NCBI RefSeq assembly: GCF_932526225.1
Contig: NC_064039.1
Location: 15,864,639 to 15,928,638 of the forward strand
Length of the DNA: 64,000 bases
Direction of reading: 5' to 3'
Origin: Nematostella vectensis
Taxonomy: Eukaryota > Cnidaria > Anthozoa > Actiniaria > Edwardsiidae
The notes beneath the pieces were generated by a model that was given only the letters and a program-made list of their open reading frames with translations, was not told the DNA's origin and made no database searches. The position numbers and the translations under genes are program-made. Below are positions 1 to 12,001 of the stretch, piece after piece (the stretch's first letter is position 1; the number at the start of each line of letters is the position of its first letter).

Positions 1-101
1 ACTTTAAGCCCGTTCTCTAACAATAAACCCCTGTAATCCCGATCGTCTTGTGGAGATTTCGGGATGTCCTTGTGAACTTCCTTGACTCCTTCCATTTTCA
101 T
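1..101 (-). CDS. IDE: Insulin-degrading enzyme (IDE), first coding exon, partial
   Basis: Read on the minus strand from the ATG at 101, with a second in-frame ATG at 95, this encodes 33 complete codons that run off the left edge of the window. An in-frame TAA at 116-114 supports the start. The peptide contains DIPKSPQDDRDYRGLLLENG, which matches the N-terminal segment of insulin-degrading enzyme, an M16 zinc metallopeptidase (inverzincin family) that cleaves insulin, amyloid-beta and other short peptides in cytosol and peroxisomes. That segment lies just before the first catalytic M16 domain. The HxxEH zinc motif would lie further left, outside the window. The gene diverges from GINS4, with about 610 bp between the two start codons. 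I am fairly sure of the family from this short but distinctive stretch; a close M16 paralogue such as nardilysin is less likely. Confidence 0.8.
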   Translation of the reverse strand, partial: MKMEGVKEVHKDIPKSPQDDRDYRGLLLENGLK

Positions 102-714
102 TTTTCTCTTATTTTACAAGCCGGTTGATCAAAGGGTGTAATAAACAAAAATAAAGACCTTTAGAAGCTCTATTCTACCAGCACCCAAACGGGAAGAAGG
201 ATTTTTAAAAGATGAAGTTTGAAGATCCGAGAGAGTCGATTCGTTTTCGGGTCGACTAGAACAGGTTAACCATAAATCTTATCGCTACTAAGATTTTTCC
301 GGTCTAAACGACCAGATGTTTTTCCCGTACTTGTGACAATGCAAATTTCCCAAGCATCCTATGCTACTGCGGCCATGTTTCTTTCTTCTGGATCCCAGTC
401 CTCTCGGAATCTTATCACAGGTATCCCAGTACTACTATAAATTTTCTAATAGTCGGAAGATTTATTTAGTAGCAAGAAGAAAGTATAAGATGACATCAGT
501 ACGAATGTGTGATCTCAACTGAATAATTTCGTTTTTAACTTGTTCAATTATAAAGAAAAGGTTTAAAAGAATGATAATGGGATGCCTGTCTAGGAGTAAA
601 GGACTGGGGCGCACTCAAGTTTTGGCGCGAACAGGAAACAAAATGGACGAACACTTGATCTTGTTGTGATTGTGATGAAGAGTAAAGTTTCTTAGTTTTA
701 GAAGTGGATTAGTA
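102..714. promoter_or_regulatory. Divergent intergenic region between IDE and GINS4
   Basis: This 613-bp gap separates the start codons of two head-to-head genes, so it should hold both 5' UTRs and both promoters, possibly as one bidirectional promoter. I see no TATA box or other motif that I would call with confidence. The head-to-head layout is seen directly; the shared promoter is inferred. Confidence 0.45.
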
Positions 715-3700
715 ATGGATGAAGATTTGATTCCTGGTCTAGGGTCAACCCAACGAGATGACAGTGACGAAGAAATAGAAATAACGGCCGCCGAAGTGCT
801 TGAAAAGTTACAAGAGGTATACGGATCGATCCAGCTCGAATGTTGGGAAAGCACAATATAAGTTAAGTTAACTTAGCTTTAAATGTCCCTCATAGCCTTA
901 TTAACTAAAGTTTTGTTTTATCCTTGCAGGCATGGAACAATGAGAAATTTTCGCCAGAACTCTTAGAGAGCAAGTCTGATCTTCTAGAATGCATGCTAGA
1001 TCAAATCAAAGGAATGGTACGGCTTCTTGCATTGCAAACTGAAATTTTGGGAAGAAGGTATCAGGGCAGGTCAGGAGAGGGAAGCTAGATAGATCCCAGG
1101 AAGGGGAAAGGGATACTTAGCTATAAAACACGACAGAGGACTGTCTACACCTAAAAACTCAGCCCTTAATGCGCTAGTCAATTGAAACCCCCACCCCCAT
1201 TGTCCCTGGGAAGGGTGGGGCATTAGACTTTGACGCTGTACTAAACAGAGAAAAGCCCCCATCCCCTCGGGACAGCACTACAGTAAAATGCCCCTACCCC
1301 TCGGGATGCAAACTGATCAACATCAAGTCATCTAAAAGTACATTTCAGCGAATTTGAACTAATAACTATGAAGATAACATTTACCAAAATACTGGATAAA
1401 TAAATTATTTTCATCTGGCATTAGTTATAATTCATTTTAGTTTTTTCAACATTTCGCCGTGCAGCTTGCCGCACGCTGATACATGGAATAGCTTGCTGCA
1501 GACCAGAAACTGACAAGGCTTTTGCAAAGTACATTTTGTGATGTTATTCAATTGTCCCCAAGCCCCCTGGTTGGTACAAGTCTTAGAGTAAAAACTGTCA
1601 ATTCCCCCACCCCCTTTGGGACAGATTCTTGCTCAAAAGTTCTCAAAACCCCCACGTTAACCCCACACTTGCCCGGGAGCATGGGGGTGGGGTTGTGAAA
1701 TGACTAGTGCATTACCAAGTCCACAATGATGCAAAAACATAACATTGATTGTAAATAGAAATGGGGCCCTTGTGCTTTGTATCAGTATGCAGTGGTTTCG
1801 CTAAAAGATGTTTTTTTTTTGCAAAGAAAGCTCACATATCTGGGAATCTTCTTTTGGGTCTCTGTTTGATATGCAATCTTTTGAGCGAACTTAAACCAGC
1901 ATGATTTTGTTACCGCGAACATATAAACATGTTGTCGTTGTGAACAAAAACAGACAGGTTCAAGGTTTGCTTATACATTTTCTATAGCTTGAACATTGTA
2001 ACTTTATTTTGTCATTATTTTGACACATTTAGAAACTTTAAGTTTATTAAAATAAAGATATATTTAAAGGACAACTTGTTTATTAACTAGAGTTAAAAGT
2101 TGGTTTAATATACTTACATGAGGAATTTAACTCGGGTTTAAAATTCACCTCAGTTGTTCTGTCAATCGGCAAAGCCCGCAATATTCAGCAATATTCTGAG
2201 TAGAACTGTGCCCGAGTAGCCCAAGATTACCCTCCATTTTAAGCAGTTTGTGATGCCCTGTGTTATCCTTATCAAAGTTGAAAGGCAAATATTTTATATG
2301 TACATGTGAGTCAAACTCTGACTGAAATGTATCCCTTACTCACCATCATTTTTTGTTTATTTTATATACAGTACTAGCACATTACTCTAAGATCAGAATG
2401 GAAATAAAGTCTATGTATTTATTTTTGTGATTCAAGTGATACAAGTATCACCTATTTTAGCTGGAGTAATTGTTATTTGTTAATTAACTTTCTTATTCTT
2501 TTCTGGCTCAGGAGAAAAATTTAGAGAGAGTAAAACAGAAAAATCTTGTAGCAACATTCCACAAACTTGAGGTGAGTCACATTAATTGCTTGCTCATAGC
2601 TTTATTAGGCTAACTATGAAAGTTTTACTATTCATGAGGCATACTATTGAATAGAAATGAAGATGAGACCATTGACATGGTTTATTTGTATGTAACATAT
2701 TATCATTGAATGTTGCCTTGCATGGCTATTTAAATCTTATTTTTTATGTACATTATATGATAACATAAAGTTTTGAAAGTTATGATAACATCTAAAAAAA
2801 ACTATTAGATTATTTTTAATATTGTGCAAATGAATACTGTATGTTTGATTGGTCAGAGCAGAGTATAAGTACATTGTATGCTTTTGGTTTTCTTGGCTAG
2901 CCTATATTTAATGTGATTTTCAATCAACAGATAGACAGAATACGTTATGTCCTTAGCAGCTATCTTAGAACTAGGCTACAAAAGGTACTCATCCATATGT
3001 TATTTTCATGATATTTTTTCTTATTGCAATTTTCATGAATTTACTGTACCATACCATTTCTAGATTGAAAAACATGTTGTGCATATACTTGAACAAGAAG
3101 CTAGTCGTGATGCAGATGAGCCATCACGCCTCTCACCAGAGGAGTTGCAGTATGCTAAAGAGTAGGTATTTCCTCTAGGGTAACACCACACTAACAACTA
3201 CTGTAAGGCTTACTTAGACTCCTTTTTTTTTAGATATGCAGATAACATGGAAAGTTTGTTCAAAAGCTTAGTACTTCAACACATGCCACCAAACATGCAA
3301 AGTATAGACAGGAAAAAGTCTGGTAGGTATTGTGGAAGATGTTTTTTTAAGGTGGTCTAATAGTTTGGGGTTGTGACTGTTATGATCAAGATGAATTAAG
3401 CAGGAGTTGAGCCCCATCCTCACACCTTAAAACAAAAAAATTGAAAGCTTTGCCAAATTGTGTTTTTAGCTGTTATTTATGGGCAATATTCATGTTTGTG
3501 CTACGTCACTGGGTATGAGAAGGGTGTTTGTGCAATTTAGGGAGTGACATTAAGAATTTTCTTGTTTGTAAATGCTTCATTTGTGGCATGTCATGGTACA
3601 GTTTGTTATTGTATAACTTTTTTGTAGTAAATCCAATGTTTATGGCTTGTATAGTGGTGTTATGTAACTGGTAAGGTAAGCTAAGATATATGCTACAGCG

Positions 3701-4327
3701 TATGGTGTGGTAATATTAAAGGGGGTGTGTTCCATTGAGTGTTGTCTGGTTTGCATTTTAAAATTAAAGTGTGCAACCTGAGGAGATCAGCAGGTGACAT
3801 ATTCAACCATAAACAAACGAACAAAGACTGTTTCGGAAAATTTTGTTTTCTGTAAATATGCATATGAATTATAATTTATGTTGTTGCACGTCTTCATGCT
3901 GACCGTGCTTGTTATTCAGGCCCCATGCAAGTGGAGCATGATTAAACATTATTGTTGTTGTTGTTGCAACCTGGTTTAGCCCATATATATTTTTTTTTTT
4001 AAGTATCACTCACTTTTTTTTAGGTATCACTCTTTATCTCTTTATTCTTCTTTTAGTTCCAAGACCAAATCTTGATAGTTATGTGTTTTTTAAAGTCTTG
4101 GAGGACCAGGAGCAAGTGATGATTGATCCAGAGTAAGTGTTTTCCCCAATTATCACTGTTTTAATCTCATTAAAGATCATTGATTTCAATCATTTTTTTT
4201 AATTTCTTTGCTTTTGTATCTAAATTTTAGAGAGCAGCCAATTGACCTTGAAAAAGGTGCACAGCATATCATGCGGTACTCTGCTGTAGCTCCACTGCTG
4301 GCAAATGGTTCAATTGCATTGTTGTAG
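715..4327 (+). CDS. GINS4: GINS complex subunit 4 (SLD5), 8 coding exons
   Basis: Coding exons are 715-816, 930-1016, 2512-2571, 2931-2984, 3064-3161, 3234-3322, 4057-4132 and 4231-4327. All have GT-AG borders and compatible phases, giving 220 aa, close to the vertebrate protein (about 223 aa). SLD5 is one of four subunits of the GINS tetramer, which joins CDC45 and MCM2-7 to form the CMG replicative helicase in the nucleus. Diagnostic stretches are AWNNEKFSPELLESKSDLLE in exon 2, IDRIRYVLSSYLRTRLQK in exon 4, SRLSPEELQYAKE in exon 5, and the C-terminal B-domain with RPNLDSYVFFKV and IDLEKGAQHIMRYSAVAPLL. The helical A-domain forms roughly the first 145 residues. The acidic start resembles other SLD5 proteins. 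Intron 2 (about 1.5 kb) holds C-rich low-complexity sequence. A polyadenylation signal AATAAA lies at 5257-5262. I see no defect. Confidence 0.95.
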
Positions 4328-6457
4328 ATTATGACCCTGATTTGTTAGTGCAAGGTGGCTTGCACTAACAGATCCTGTGATTTTTGGATGGTAAACTCGT
4401 GCACACAAGTTTTTAGTGGCAAAATAACCACAAAAAGTAACTTATTTGGCGCTTATGTATAATCCAAAAAGTTTCTTTTGTCAGAAAGGCCTTGTTTTCA
4501 TCTCAGATTTTGTTTTTTCTTTTCTTTTTTATTTTTTCAATATTTACTTGAATAACATCCTCCCTCAAATAAGTGCCCCTTTTGAACCAAAACTGTTAAT
4601 AAGCACCTCCCCCGAATAAGACTTGTATGGGTGCTGAAAGGGAAATGAGTGAGTAAAATGGGCCTATACAGTAATACCCAGGAGAGATCCCAAATAGACA
4701 AGAATGAAATGAGTGCACTATGAAGTCTGTCTTTAATTTTACATTTTTAATCATTATAAAAATTCTCTTGCGTACTAGAATAAAAACCGAGTGCTTCGGT
4801 TACCTGGGGTGTAGCAAATTCTCATCCTGAACTCAACTGCGAAACTTTAAATTTGATTTTATTTAAAATGTCAGCCTGATCCTTTTTCCAGCATGGTAAA
4901 TGAATTAAGACATTAAAGCTAAATTATTGCAGACAGTGATTTTTAGCTACTGTTTTCCTAATCCAATTTTACCATGGCACCAATGACGCAGAATCCCAGA
5001 CTATATTGGCATATTTACTAAATATTTGTCTTACGAAAATGTACATGTGACCTAAGCACCATGAATATCAATTGCATAAAAAAATAGTTGACGGGGAGAG
5101 AAAAAAAGAAGAAATTGAATCCACTTGAAAGGTTTGATAAAGAAATATAACAGTAATGCCAATAATTGCATTGAGCACTTTTTTAACAGTTCTTTTTTCC
5201 CATTATCTTAATGTTTTGTAATGCCACATAATTCAGTTGTATGCTGCAAGTTGTTGAATAAATTATTATTGGCAAAAAAATTATGGCGTTCAATTACCAC
5301 AGTGAATTTGGCAACGGCCAAAATAACCTCGTCCCTGTGAGCGCAAAATCATGCCCATGCACCTGTGGCTGCGGAGATTTTGCAAGAGCCAAAGAGGTCC
5401 CTGCCTCTGGAGGGAGCGTCGAAATTAGTGCGCAAATTTTTCACACGATTCCCCTGCCGGGGAAAATTAGTCCTAGCTAAATTTTTCGTGTGACACCACA
5501 GGGTACCCGCGCGATGACCAGTGCTCCTCTGGCTCCGCTACAAAAACCATAATGTTTTACATTTAAATGATACATTATAAATGTGAGGTTGTTCTTAACA
5601 TTTTCGGTCTGCAAAATGCAGATTATTCCGAGTATTACTTTTTTTTGCGAAAAGTCTAAATATTATGCTAGTTTTGAGCGATTATGCCAGAAATTATGTT
5701 ACCATAATACCTAGCTAAACAAGAGCTCCCTCCGTGCTTCTGTTTTTACTGATATTATAATAGCTTGTTTTTTTATCCGGTTTACTGGCACGATGTCGTG
5801 CAAAAAAAATGCGGACGTGACTCGCATAAATTACAAGATCTACATAATTATATTTAAGAAAAAAATGACAAAGAATTTTAACTCGCGGTTTAGTTCTGAG
5901 ACTGTCTTGGATATTTTTCATAGTGAGTCTAATGTGTTGAGATGGTTTACTTATATGCCTTTATATCTAGTATATAATTGATATTCATGAGCGACTTTTT
6001 ATAATTGTTGTAAAACATAAAATCTATTGAGCAAGCACGCTAGTTTGTGACTTCTTCTAACGTGTCCCGGTTCTGCTGTCACACATCTCGCACGATACGG
6101 CCAAAACAAATGCACGTGAGCAGAACGCCGTGTTCTCGTAGCTGATTGGCTGAAAATGCCGGCTACACGTGGAACCGATCGCCTGACGGATGGGAATGGG
6201 TTTTTTTCTTACGAGAAGGAGTACCAGCAGGCTCATAAAACAAGCCATGCAACTAACGAACGATACAGACGCTATAGTATGGGACCCTTAACCTAACGAA
6301 CAGCACATCTGATTGTAGAGCTTGTGGTGTGCTTGCTGTATTTTTCGCTCGACAATATTGAAGTTTTTAGTTCGCGTAAAAAGCCAAGATCTTGTTCACT
6401 ATCATCATCGAATTTTATTTATCGATTTATTTACCTGCACCAACTGTACCAGATCCT
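4328..6457. other. GINS4 3' flank and intergenic region before the PPP1R3-like gene
   Basis: No gene is recognised here. The first 930 bp probably include the GINS4 3' UTR, ending near the AATAAA at 5257. Around 4550-4620 there is a dispersed-repeat-like stretch with several AATAAG and CACCTCC/GCCCC words. A 24-bp sequence at 5497-5520 recurs exactly near 16.1 kb (listed separately). The last few hundred bases should include the promoter and 5' UTR of the PPP1R3-like gene. Confidence 0.4.
5497..5540. repeat. Dispersed repeat, copy 1 (GGTACCCGCGCGATGACCA core)
   Basis: The 24 bases at 5497-5520 contain GGTACCCGCGCGATGACCA and occur identically at 16145-16168. In both places a short stretch later reads GCTCCGCTA (near 5532 here, near 16214 there). 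Two copies in 11 kb of intergenic DNA imply a dispersed repeat family. I cannot define its ends or class. Confidence 0.5.
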
Positions 6458-7120
6458 ATGATGAAATCCAAAGAACTATCAACAGCTAAAAGCGACCCAA
6501 GCATAAACTATGGAAAGAAGGATAAAAAAGTACACTTTGCAGACACCATTGGGCTATCACTTGTTTCGGTTTACTTTATACGAGACTCGTCGCCACGGTC
6601 TCTGCTGAACGACACTCGACGCAAGATCAGGGATAATTTGTACCAGAAGTTCACCTATGAACGAGCTCGCTTACTGAATTTCCTGCAACCTCTGTCGCCT
6701 AACAGCCTCAGAGATCGCCTGGAAAAGAACACCGTGTGCCTTGAAAGTATAACATTGTGTGATTATGTGCTTCGTGGAAGTGTGAAAGTTAAAAACATAG
6801 CGTACGAAAAACGCGTCTTTGTGAGATGGACTATCGACAACTGGGAAAGCCACACAGAAACTCCAGCTTCCTATGTTCCTGGATCTTTAACAGAAACTAC
6901 AGACAACTTTGAATTTGAACTAAGAATGCCAACTGACCTAGAGAAAAACTTTAAGCTGGAGTTTGCGATTTGCTACGAAGTGCTAGGGATTCAGTCCTGG
7001 GATAATAACGCCGGGGACAATTTTCGAGTAATGTGGTATGCATTCTCGAAACAAAATCTGAAAAGCCGAGATCTTTGGGACATTTTCCAAAGCACAAGAT
7101 ACGCGGGTTTCTATATATGA
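6458..7120 (+). CDS. Protein phosphatase 1 glycogen-targeting regulatory subunit (PPP1R3-like)
   Basis: A single uninterrupted 220-aa coding exon. The open frame extends 22 codons further upstream but contains no ATG there, so I start at the tandem ATGs at 6458. The protein has a PP1-docking RVxF motif, KKVHFAD (residues 23-29), followed by a carbohydrate-binding CBM21 domain over roughly the last 130 residues. CBM21 hallmarks are VLRGSVKVKNIAYEKRVFVR, the DNWESH turn, and SWDNNAGDNFRV near the end, the equivalent of the WDNNxGxNYRV glycogen-binding signature. Family members tether the PP1 catalytic subunit to glycogen and so activate glycogen synthase and restrain phosphorylase. Length and intronless form resemble the short PPP1R3B/C/D/E type; I cannot assign one vertebrate paralogue. 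A likely polyadenylation signal AATAAA lies at 7432-7437. Confidence 0.9.
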   Translation: MMKSKELSTAKSDPSINYGKKDKKVHFADTIGLSLVSVYFIRDSSPRSLLNDTRRKIRDNLYQKFTYERARLLNFLQPLSPNSLRDRLEKNTVCLESITLCDYVLRGSVKVKNIAYEKRVFVRWTIDNWESHTETPASYVPGSLTETTDNFEFELRMPTDLEKNFKLEFAICYEVLGIQSWDNNAGDNFRVMWYAFSKQNLKSRDLWDIFQSTRYAGFYI

Positions 7121-7703
7121 ATACCTGAACAAAGGATACTATTATCTAATAGGTACTGTTAGAGTTGTCTCGATTTTCGTCATAGGAAAGATTGTTGTGC
7201 GACTCGGATAGAGTTTACAGCAGTGCGATGCAAGTTTGTTTTTCTCTGTCTTTCATCAGTAGACCCTAGTTCTCCAATCCCCATTAGGACATTTGAGGAA
7301 AGTTTTTATTTAGATCAAAATAGATCATCAGTTTTGCGAAACAAAAGTTTAGACTGGAGATAGAAACAGAGAAATGGTTTCGGACAGCCCGGATGCGTCC
7401 TTTTCTTACGTCAAAATATTCTCAATCGTCAAATAAAATCTGACTTAATTCCTAGGTAAAAAAAAGCTTCCAAAAAAATATTAGTACAAATGAAGGCGCC
7501 GAAATACTGTCAACGTCGAAAATAATTGCCAATCAATTTGTGTAACCAGGCAGCGGTAATCTAAGGGGTGTGTATATGATGTACTGCCACATCTATAAAA
7601 ACATTGTCAAAAATATAAAAAGTTCAGTTAGTAACTTATTCTAGAGGTAAAGGAAGGTTTTATATAGGGAACAATTTTATAGAATTAAGATAAAGTATTT
7701 CGT

Positions 7704-8707
7704 TTAACCCATTGACTCCTGGCTTTTTTTGAGCTGAATTTACAAAAAAACAGACTGAAAACAGATACCTCCCCCCCTATTCTGAGTTTTATACAGCCCG
7801 TCAAAGTCAAACACAGCTGCACCTAGTCAGCGGTATCCAAGCTTTCCGACAGTGCTTTGGGGTCCCCACTTTTAATCCCTTGTCGTTGTGCTGAAGCCAG
7901 CACAAGTTGATGGTTGCTTGTATTTTTCATTAAAAATACAGCTATGAGCATATTAGGAGAGTGTCTCAGGACATCATGAAGTCTTTTGGGGCATAACTGA
8001 GTGCTTTGCTTATGGATATTTGCAAGCAAAGGTGGATTCATGATGATTTTTTCTTGTTTGGCTTTGCCTGGATGAGAAAATAATTTTCTAATGAATCACC
8101 ACAGCTCTCCTAATGCTGTCTTTTCTGAAACCAAATTGATTCCAAAATTGTTTACACTGCTATTCTGGGTCTGTATGACCTGGAATTGATTTGTTTGGCT
8201 TCTGGGTGAAAAGACTTATATAAATTTGACTTTGGGGAGAGGGGTGTTGACTGGCCCTCCCCTCGTGATTTTTCCCCTGGATCTCCCAGAATGCTTTGCA
8301 ATCCGTAAAGACATCTTCGTGGTTGTACAAGCCTTCATGGAGTGAACATTGTGTTTTGAGGCCATGGAAATGTACCTGGAGGATCAGAATAAAGGTATCT
8401 ATTTGTGTCTTGAGCTGTGTTTGCTGATCTCTCTCCCTTGTGTGGTATTTTGAGCGTTTTATTGAGAGGGGTGATTCTGCTTTTCTCTCCTTGTTCGATT
8501 TGAGATTTGTCAAAGAACCTGTGCTATTATTTGGCTTGAGAGTAGATGCCAACACCTTGGTTGGATGCATATCTGCAAGACCATTTATCCCTTAGACTGA
8601 TGCCTGAGTATCTTCATCTTGTTGTGTTTATTTTGCATTTATGAATTTTTTGGGTTGTGGGTACTTCCCAAAGCCGGTACAGGCCGGTTGAGGGGTCAAT
8701 GTGTTAA
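7704..8707. mobile_element. Putative TTAA-bounded non-autonomous DNA element (piggyBac-like MITE)
   Basis: The left end reads TTAACCCATTGACTCCT. The right end, read on the opposite strand from 8707, is TTAACACATTGACCCCT, so the ends are inverted repeats differing at two of 17 positions. Both terminate in TTAA, the target-site duplication used by piggyBac-type transposons. The interior of about 1 kb has only broken open frames and no transposase that I recognise. The inverted ends are seen directly; the superfamily is an inference. Confidence 0.4.
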
Positions 8708-9127
8708 TAAATGAAGGTGTGAGCCTTAAACTAAACTGTTTCTCTGTGTTTCTTGATATTTTTTTTTTGTCTACAATTACAGTACAACACACCATTTCCG
8801 CATAATTTATCATCACTGTGAACCGTAAACAAAGCAAGGTCAGATTAATTGACTGATTTAGTAATTGCTCTTGAGAATTTTGCATTTATGATTTTTTGGG
8901 GTTGTGGGTACTTCCCAAAGCCGGTACAGGCCGGTTGAGGGGTCAATGTGTTAATAAATGAAGGTGTGAGCCTCAAACTAAACTGTTTCTCTGTGTTTCT
9001 TAATATATATTTTTTGTCTACAATTACAGTACAACACACCATTTCCGCATAATTTATCATCACTGTGAACCGTAAACAAAGCAAGGTCAGATTAATTGAC
9101 TGATTTAGTAATTGCTCTTGAGGATTA
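8634..9127. repeat. Tandem duplication, two copies of about 247 bp
   Basis: Copy 1 (8634-8880) and copy 2 (8881-9127) match almost throughout. Examples are the shared words GTACTTCCCAAAGCCGGTAC and CGTAAACAAAGCAAGGTCAG. Differences are a few substitutions and small indels. The unit spans the right end of the putative TTAA element, so that end is present twice, at 8704-8707 and near 8951. Confidence 0.85.
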
Positions 9128-10019
9128 CTATAAAACCTCCTTAATTAAAACAGTATCTTAATGTGTTGCTTGATTCAAGGTCTATAAGAAAACAGAAATA
9201 CTGGCCCAAATGATTTATTTTTGCTATAACTCTAATATTTGAATTATGCAAAGTTCCAGGGGTGTAATTGCTCAATTCTTTCTGTTGTAACCATAACTCG
9301 AAGCATTAGCTTTGTTAGAATGAACATAAGACCCCAAGCAACTAAATAAAAAATTTAACAGCAAGAAAAGGAGAACTAATCAAATTGCTTGCATTTGAAA
9401 CTTTTGCTTGTTGTGTTTGCTTATTCTAAAGAAAATTGTACAACTCAATAGATATAGCATTGTGTTTTTCCATTTCTAACTATGTGATCACTCCATAACT
9501 TATTAGCATAAAAAAGAGACAGACAGAACTATGTATTCATAAAAAAATATGATGGCTGGCTTTTGCACAGGAAATAGTCATCTTATCACAGCTCAAATAA
9601 ACAAAACAGGCATTATTACATAGCACACATGGTGAAATAAAGAGATCGATCCAAGCCTAATTAAAAGGATTAATTTATGATTAAAATATTTAAATGGATC
9701 TATATTTTGGGCTTAAAAGAAGGAACAGGGAATGGGGGGGGGGGGGGGTGGAATCAAGTAACCATAAAAGAAAGAATACTAAAAGGTGGCTTCTAAACAT
9801 AAGGAATACCAGTAATAATGAAAGGCGAATCTTTTGGAAATTCTTGTGTAAACAACAATGTGTAATGCATAATTTTGTAATATTTTTGCTTGTATGATTG
9901 TATGTACTCACAGTAATGTGTCAGTTATTAAAATACATAACTATTAAAAAAAATATCTTAAAACATTAGCCTGGCTAGAATATAAGTACTTTTTAAATAA
10001 TTTAGTGCTCATTATCTAT

Positions 10020-11963
10020 TTACATGTTCCCTTTACTCTCCCAACGCTCTTTCTGCTCAAAACCCCAGTGTAATTTAATCCTCTTTCTCTTCTTTGCCTT
10101 TTCTGCCTGATCGGACTTCCTTTTAGAGTAATCTTTAGCTGCTAAAAGAGCATGTACTTTTTCTGCATAGTCCTGATCTTGTAAGGCATCACTGTACTCT
10201 TCAGCTTTGTCAAACTGACCTTCTTTTAGGGCTCTTTGTATGGCTTCCTCAAGGTCAGCCTTCTATGACAGCAATACATATTTGTTGTGTAAGATCATCA
10301 AATTCACTAACAGGAGAACATTGGTATCAAGGAAGTCACAACCTTACAGTAAGTCATGTGTAAACTGAGGAAATTGTTTTTTTCTTAAATCTTATATCTC
10401 AACAACTTGAGACAACTCACCTTTTTATCTTTCTGTTTGTGAAGTCTTTTTTCTGTTGAATCTTGCACACTAATTGTACATCGCTCTATAGCACTTCCTC
10501 TATCAGAAGCAGTGCCGGCCCTTTTGTTATTTTGACGTCTTTTGAAATTGCTTGGCAAAATTACTCCATGTTCTCTTAGGATATAACAGTCCTCTTCACT
10601 CTGAAGCTCTTTGAATACTGGAAAAAAAAGAAATTAAGAATTCAATAAAAGAAAGAAACAAAGTACTACCTATAATAACTCTTAGCACATAATTCAGTAA
10701 GTTTTGTTAGAGGCACAACTTGATCTTGACTTAGAAAGCACCATGCCCTGGCCCTGATAGCAGCAAAATATATTGTTTTGTTACAGCCATGTGTTCTAAA
10801 AATCAAAACCGAATTGTTTTCATAATAACCAGGTGTAATTCTCTCCTAATAATAGTCTTGCACATAAAAACAAATATACAATGGGCTATTTCTTTTTGAT
10901 ATACATACAGTATATACATGTTTTTAAAAAAAGAATCGATCAACTGAAAATTATACATTTCTATTAAAAGGAGTGTACTATAACAATAATCTGTAAAACC
11001 ACTACAAATCGATTCCCACCAACAGTAAAATATATGGGAATGTGTTAGTCCTTGTGAGTGGAGCGCAGAAGCTTACAACAGATGACAAGGCCTGGCCACC
11101 ACAATGACATCCAAACTGTTGGGGGTTTCAGTTGCCAGTGATCATACCTGGGTCTAAGGTCTTTTTCTTCAATGCTTTGACCCTTCTCTCACTTGATACT
11201 TTGCATGTCTTCTCTCTTCTTTCCTTCAGTTCCTGAAATTTCTAGGGAAGAAGAAAACATGTCAACTGCCAACCAATTTACAGATATTGCACAGTCCTTA
11301 TCATTTTTGTCTTTAAGGAAAACTTGTCTTATGGAGAATTCATTTCTAGTCTAGATAAGTTAAACTATTTCAGGTTTCAAGGGGGGGATGGAGGGGTAAG
11401 TAGCACCCCTGCACCCATAACAAGCCTACAGGTCTGTCTTCTTTCTGGTAACCACAAAGATATGTTATTGTGGAATTGATACTTCTTTAGAAAATGTTAA
11501 TAAACAGGAATTTAAAGGGGGGGGGCTGTATTCTTTTGTTCCAGAGTAACAGGTCAATCAAAATCAATAATCAAAAACTGATGATCCATTTGTTGATGAT
11601 AAGACTGGCTGAACAGTAACAAACAGTACCAAACATCTACATTGACAGCCACAAACATTTTTGTCAAATCAATAAAGATCCATAGCCATATATTTATTGA
11701 TATCTGATAAAAAAATAAAGTGTTAAATCGTTTTGTCATATGCTGCACCAGAGCATGGTAGCACAGGCCTTGCAGCCTGTAGTTTTTCAAGAAGAAGAAT
11801 TTGAGCTAGCCCGGATGTTATATGTTTGATGTAATGCATTTCTTTCATTTCCCACTGTCCTGCTCAACCTTAAGGAACCAACCTGAATCATGGCGGCTTG
11901 GCTTAGCTTATAATTTTGGGGGGGTACATGCCCCCACTGCCCCACCCCTTGCTACAGCCCTGT

Positions 11964-12001
<38 letters not shown>

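Larger units (their letters stand above)
7121..10019. other. Intergenic region between two convergent genes
   Basis: The PPP1R3-like gene (plus) and the FAM204A orthologue (minus) converge on this 2.9-kb interval. It contains the PPP1R3-like 3' UTR, a putative TTAA-flanked element (7704-8707), a 247-bp tandem duplication (8634-9127), a G homopolymer near 9737-9748, and AT-rich DNA. Small open frames here have no recognisable domain. Confidence 0.5.

Noticed and set aside
5283-5480. 65-codon plus-strand open frame just after the GINS4 polyA signal
   Set aside because: Starts from a short ATG frame with no family match and ends beside a dispersed repeat.
6392-6457. Upstream extension of the PPP1R3-like frame
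   Set aside because: The extension begins at a TTG and has no ATG; the first ATG is at 6458, just before the conserved region.
8160-8570. 136-codon minus-strand open frame within the TTAA-bounded element
   Set aside because: No transposase or other domain is visible; it is probably chance or decayed element sequence.
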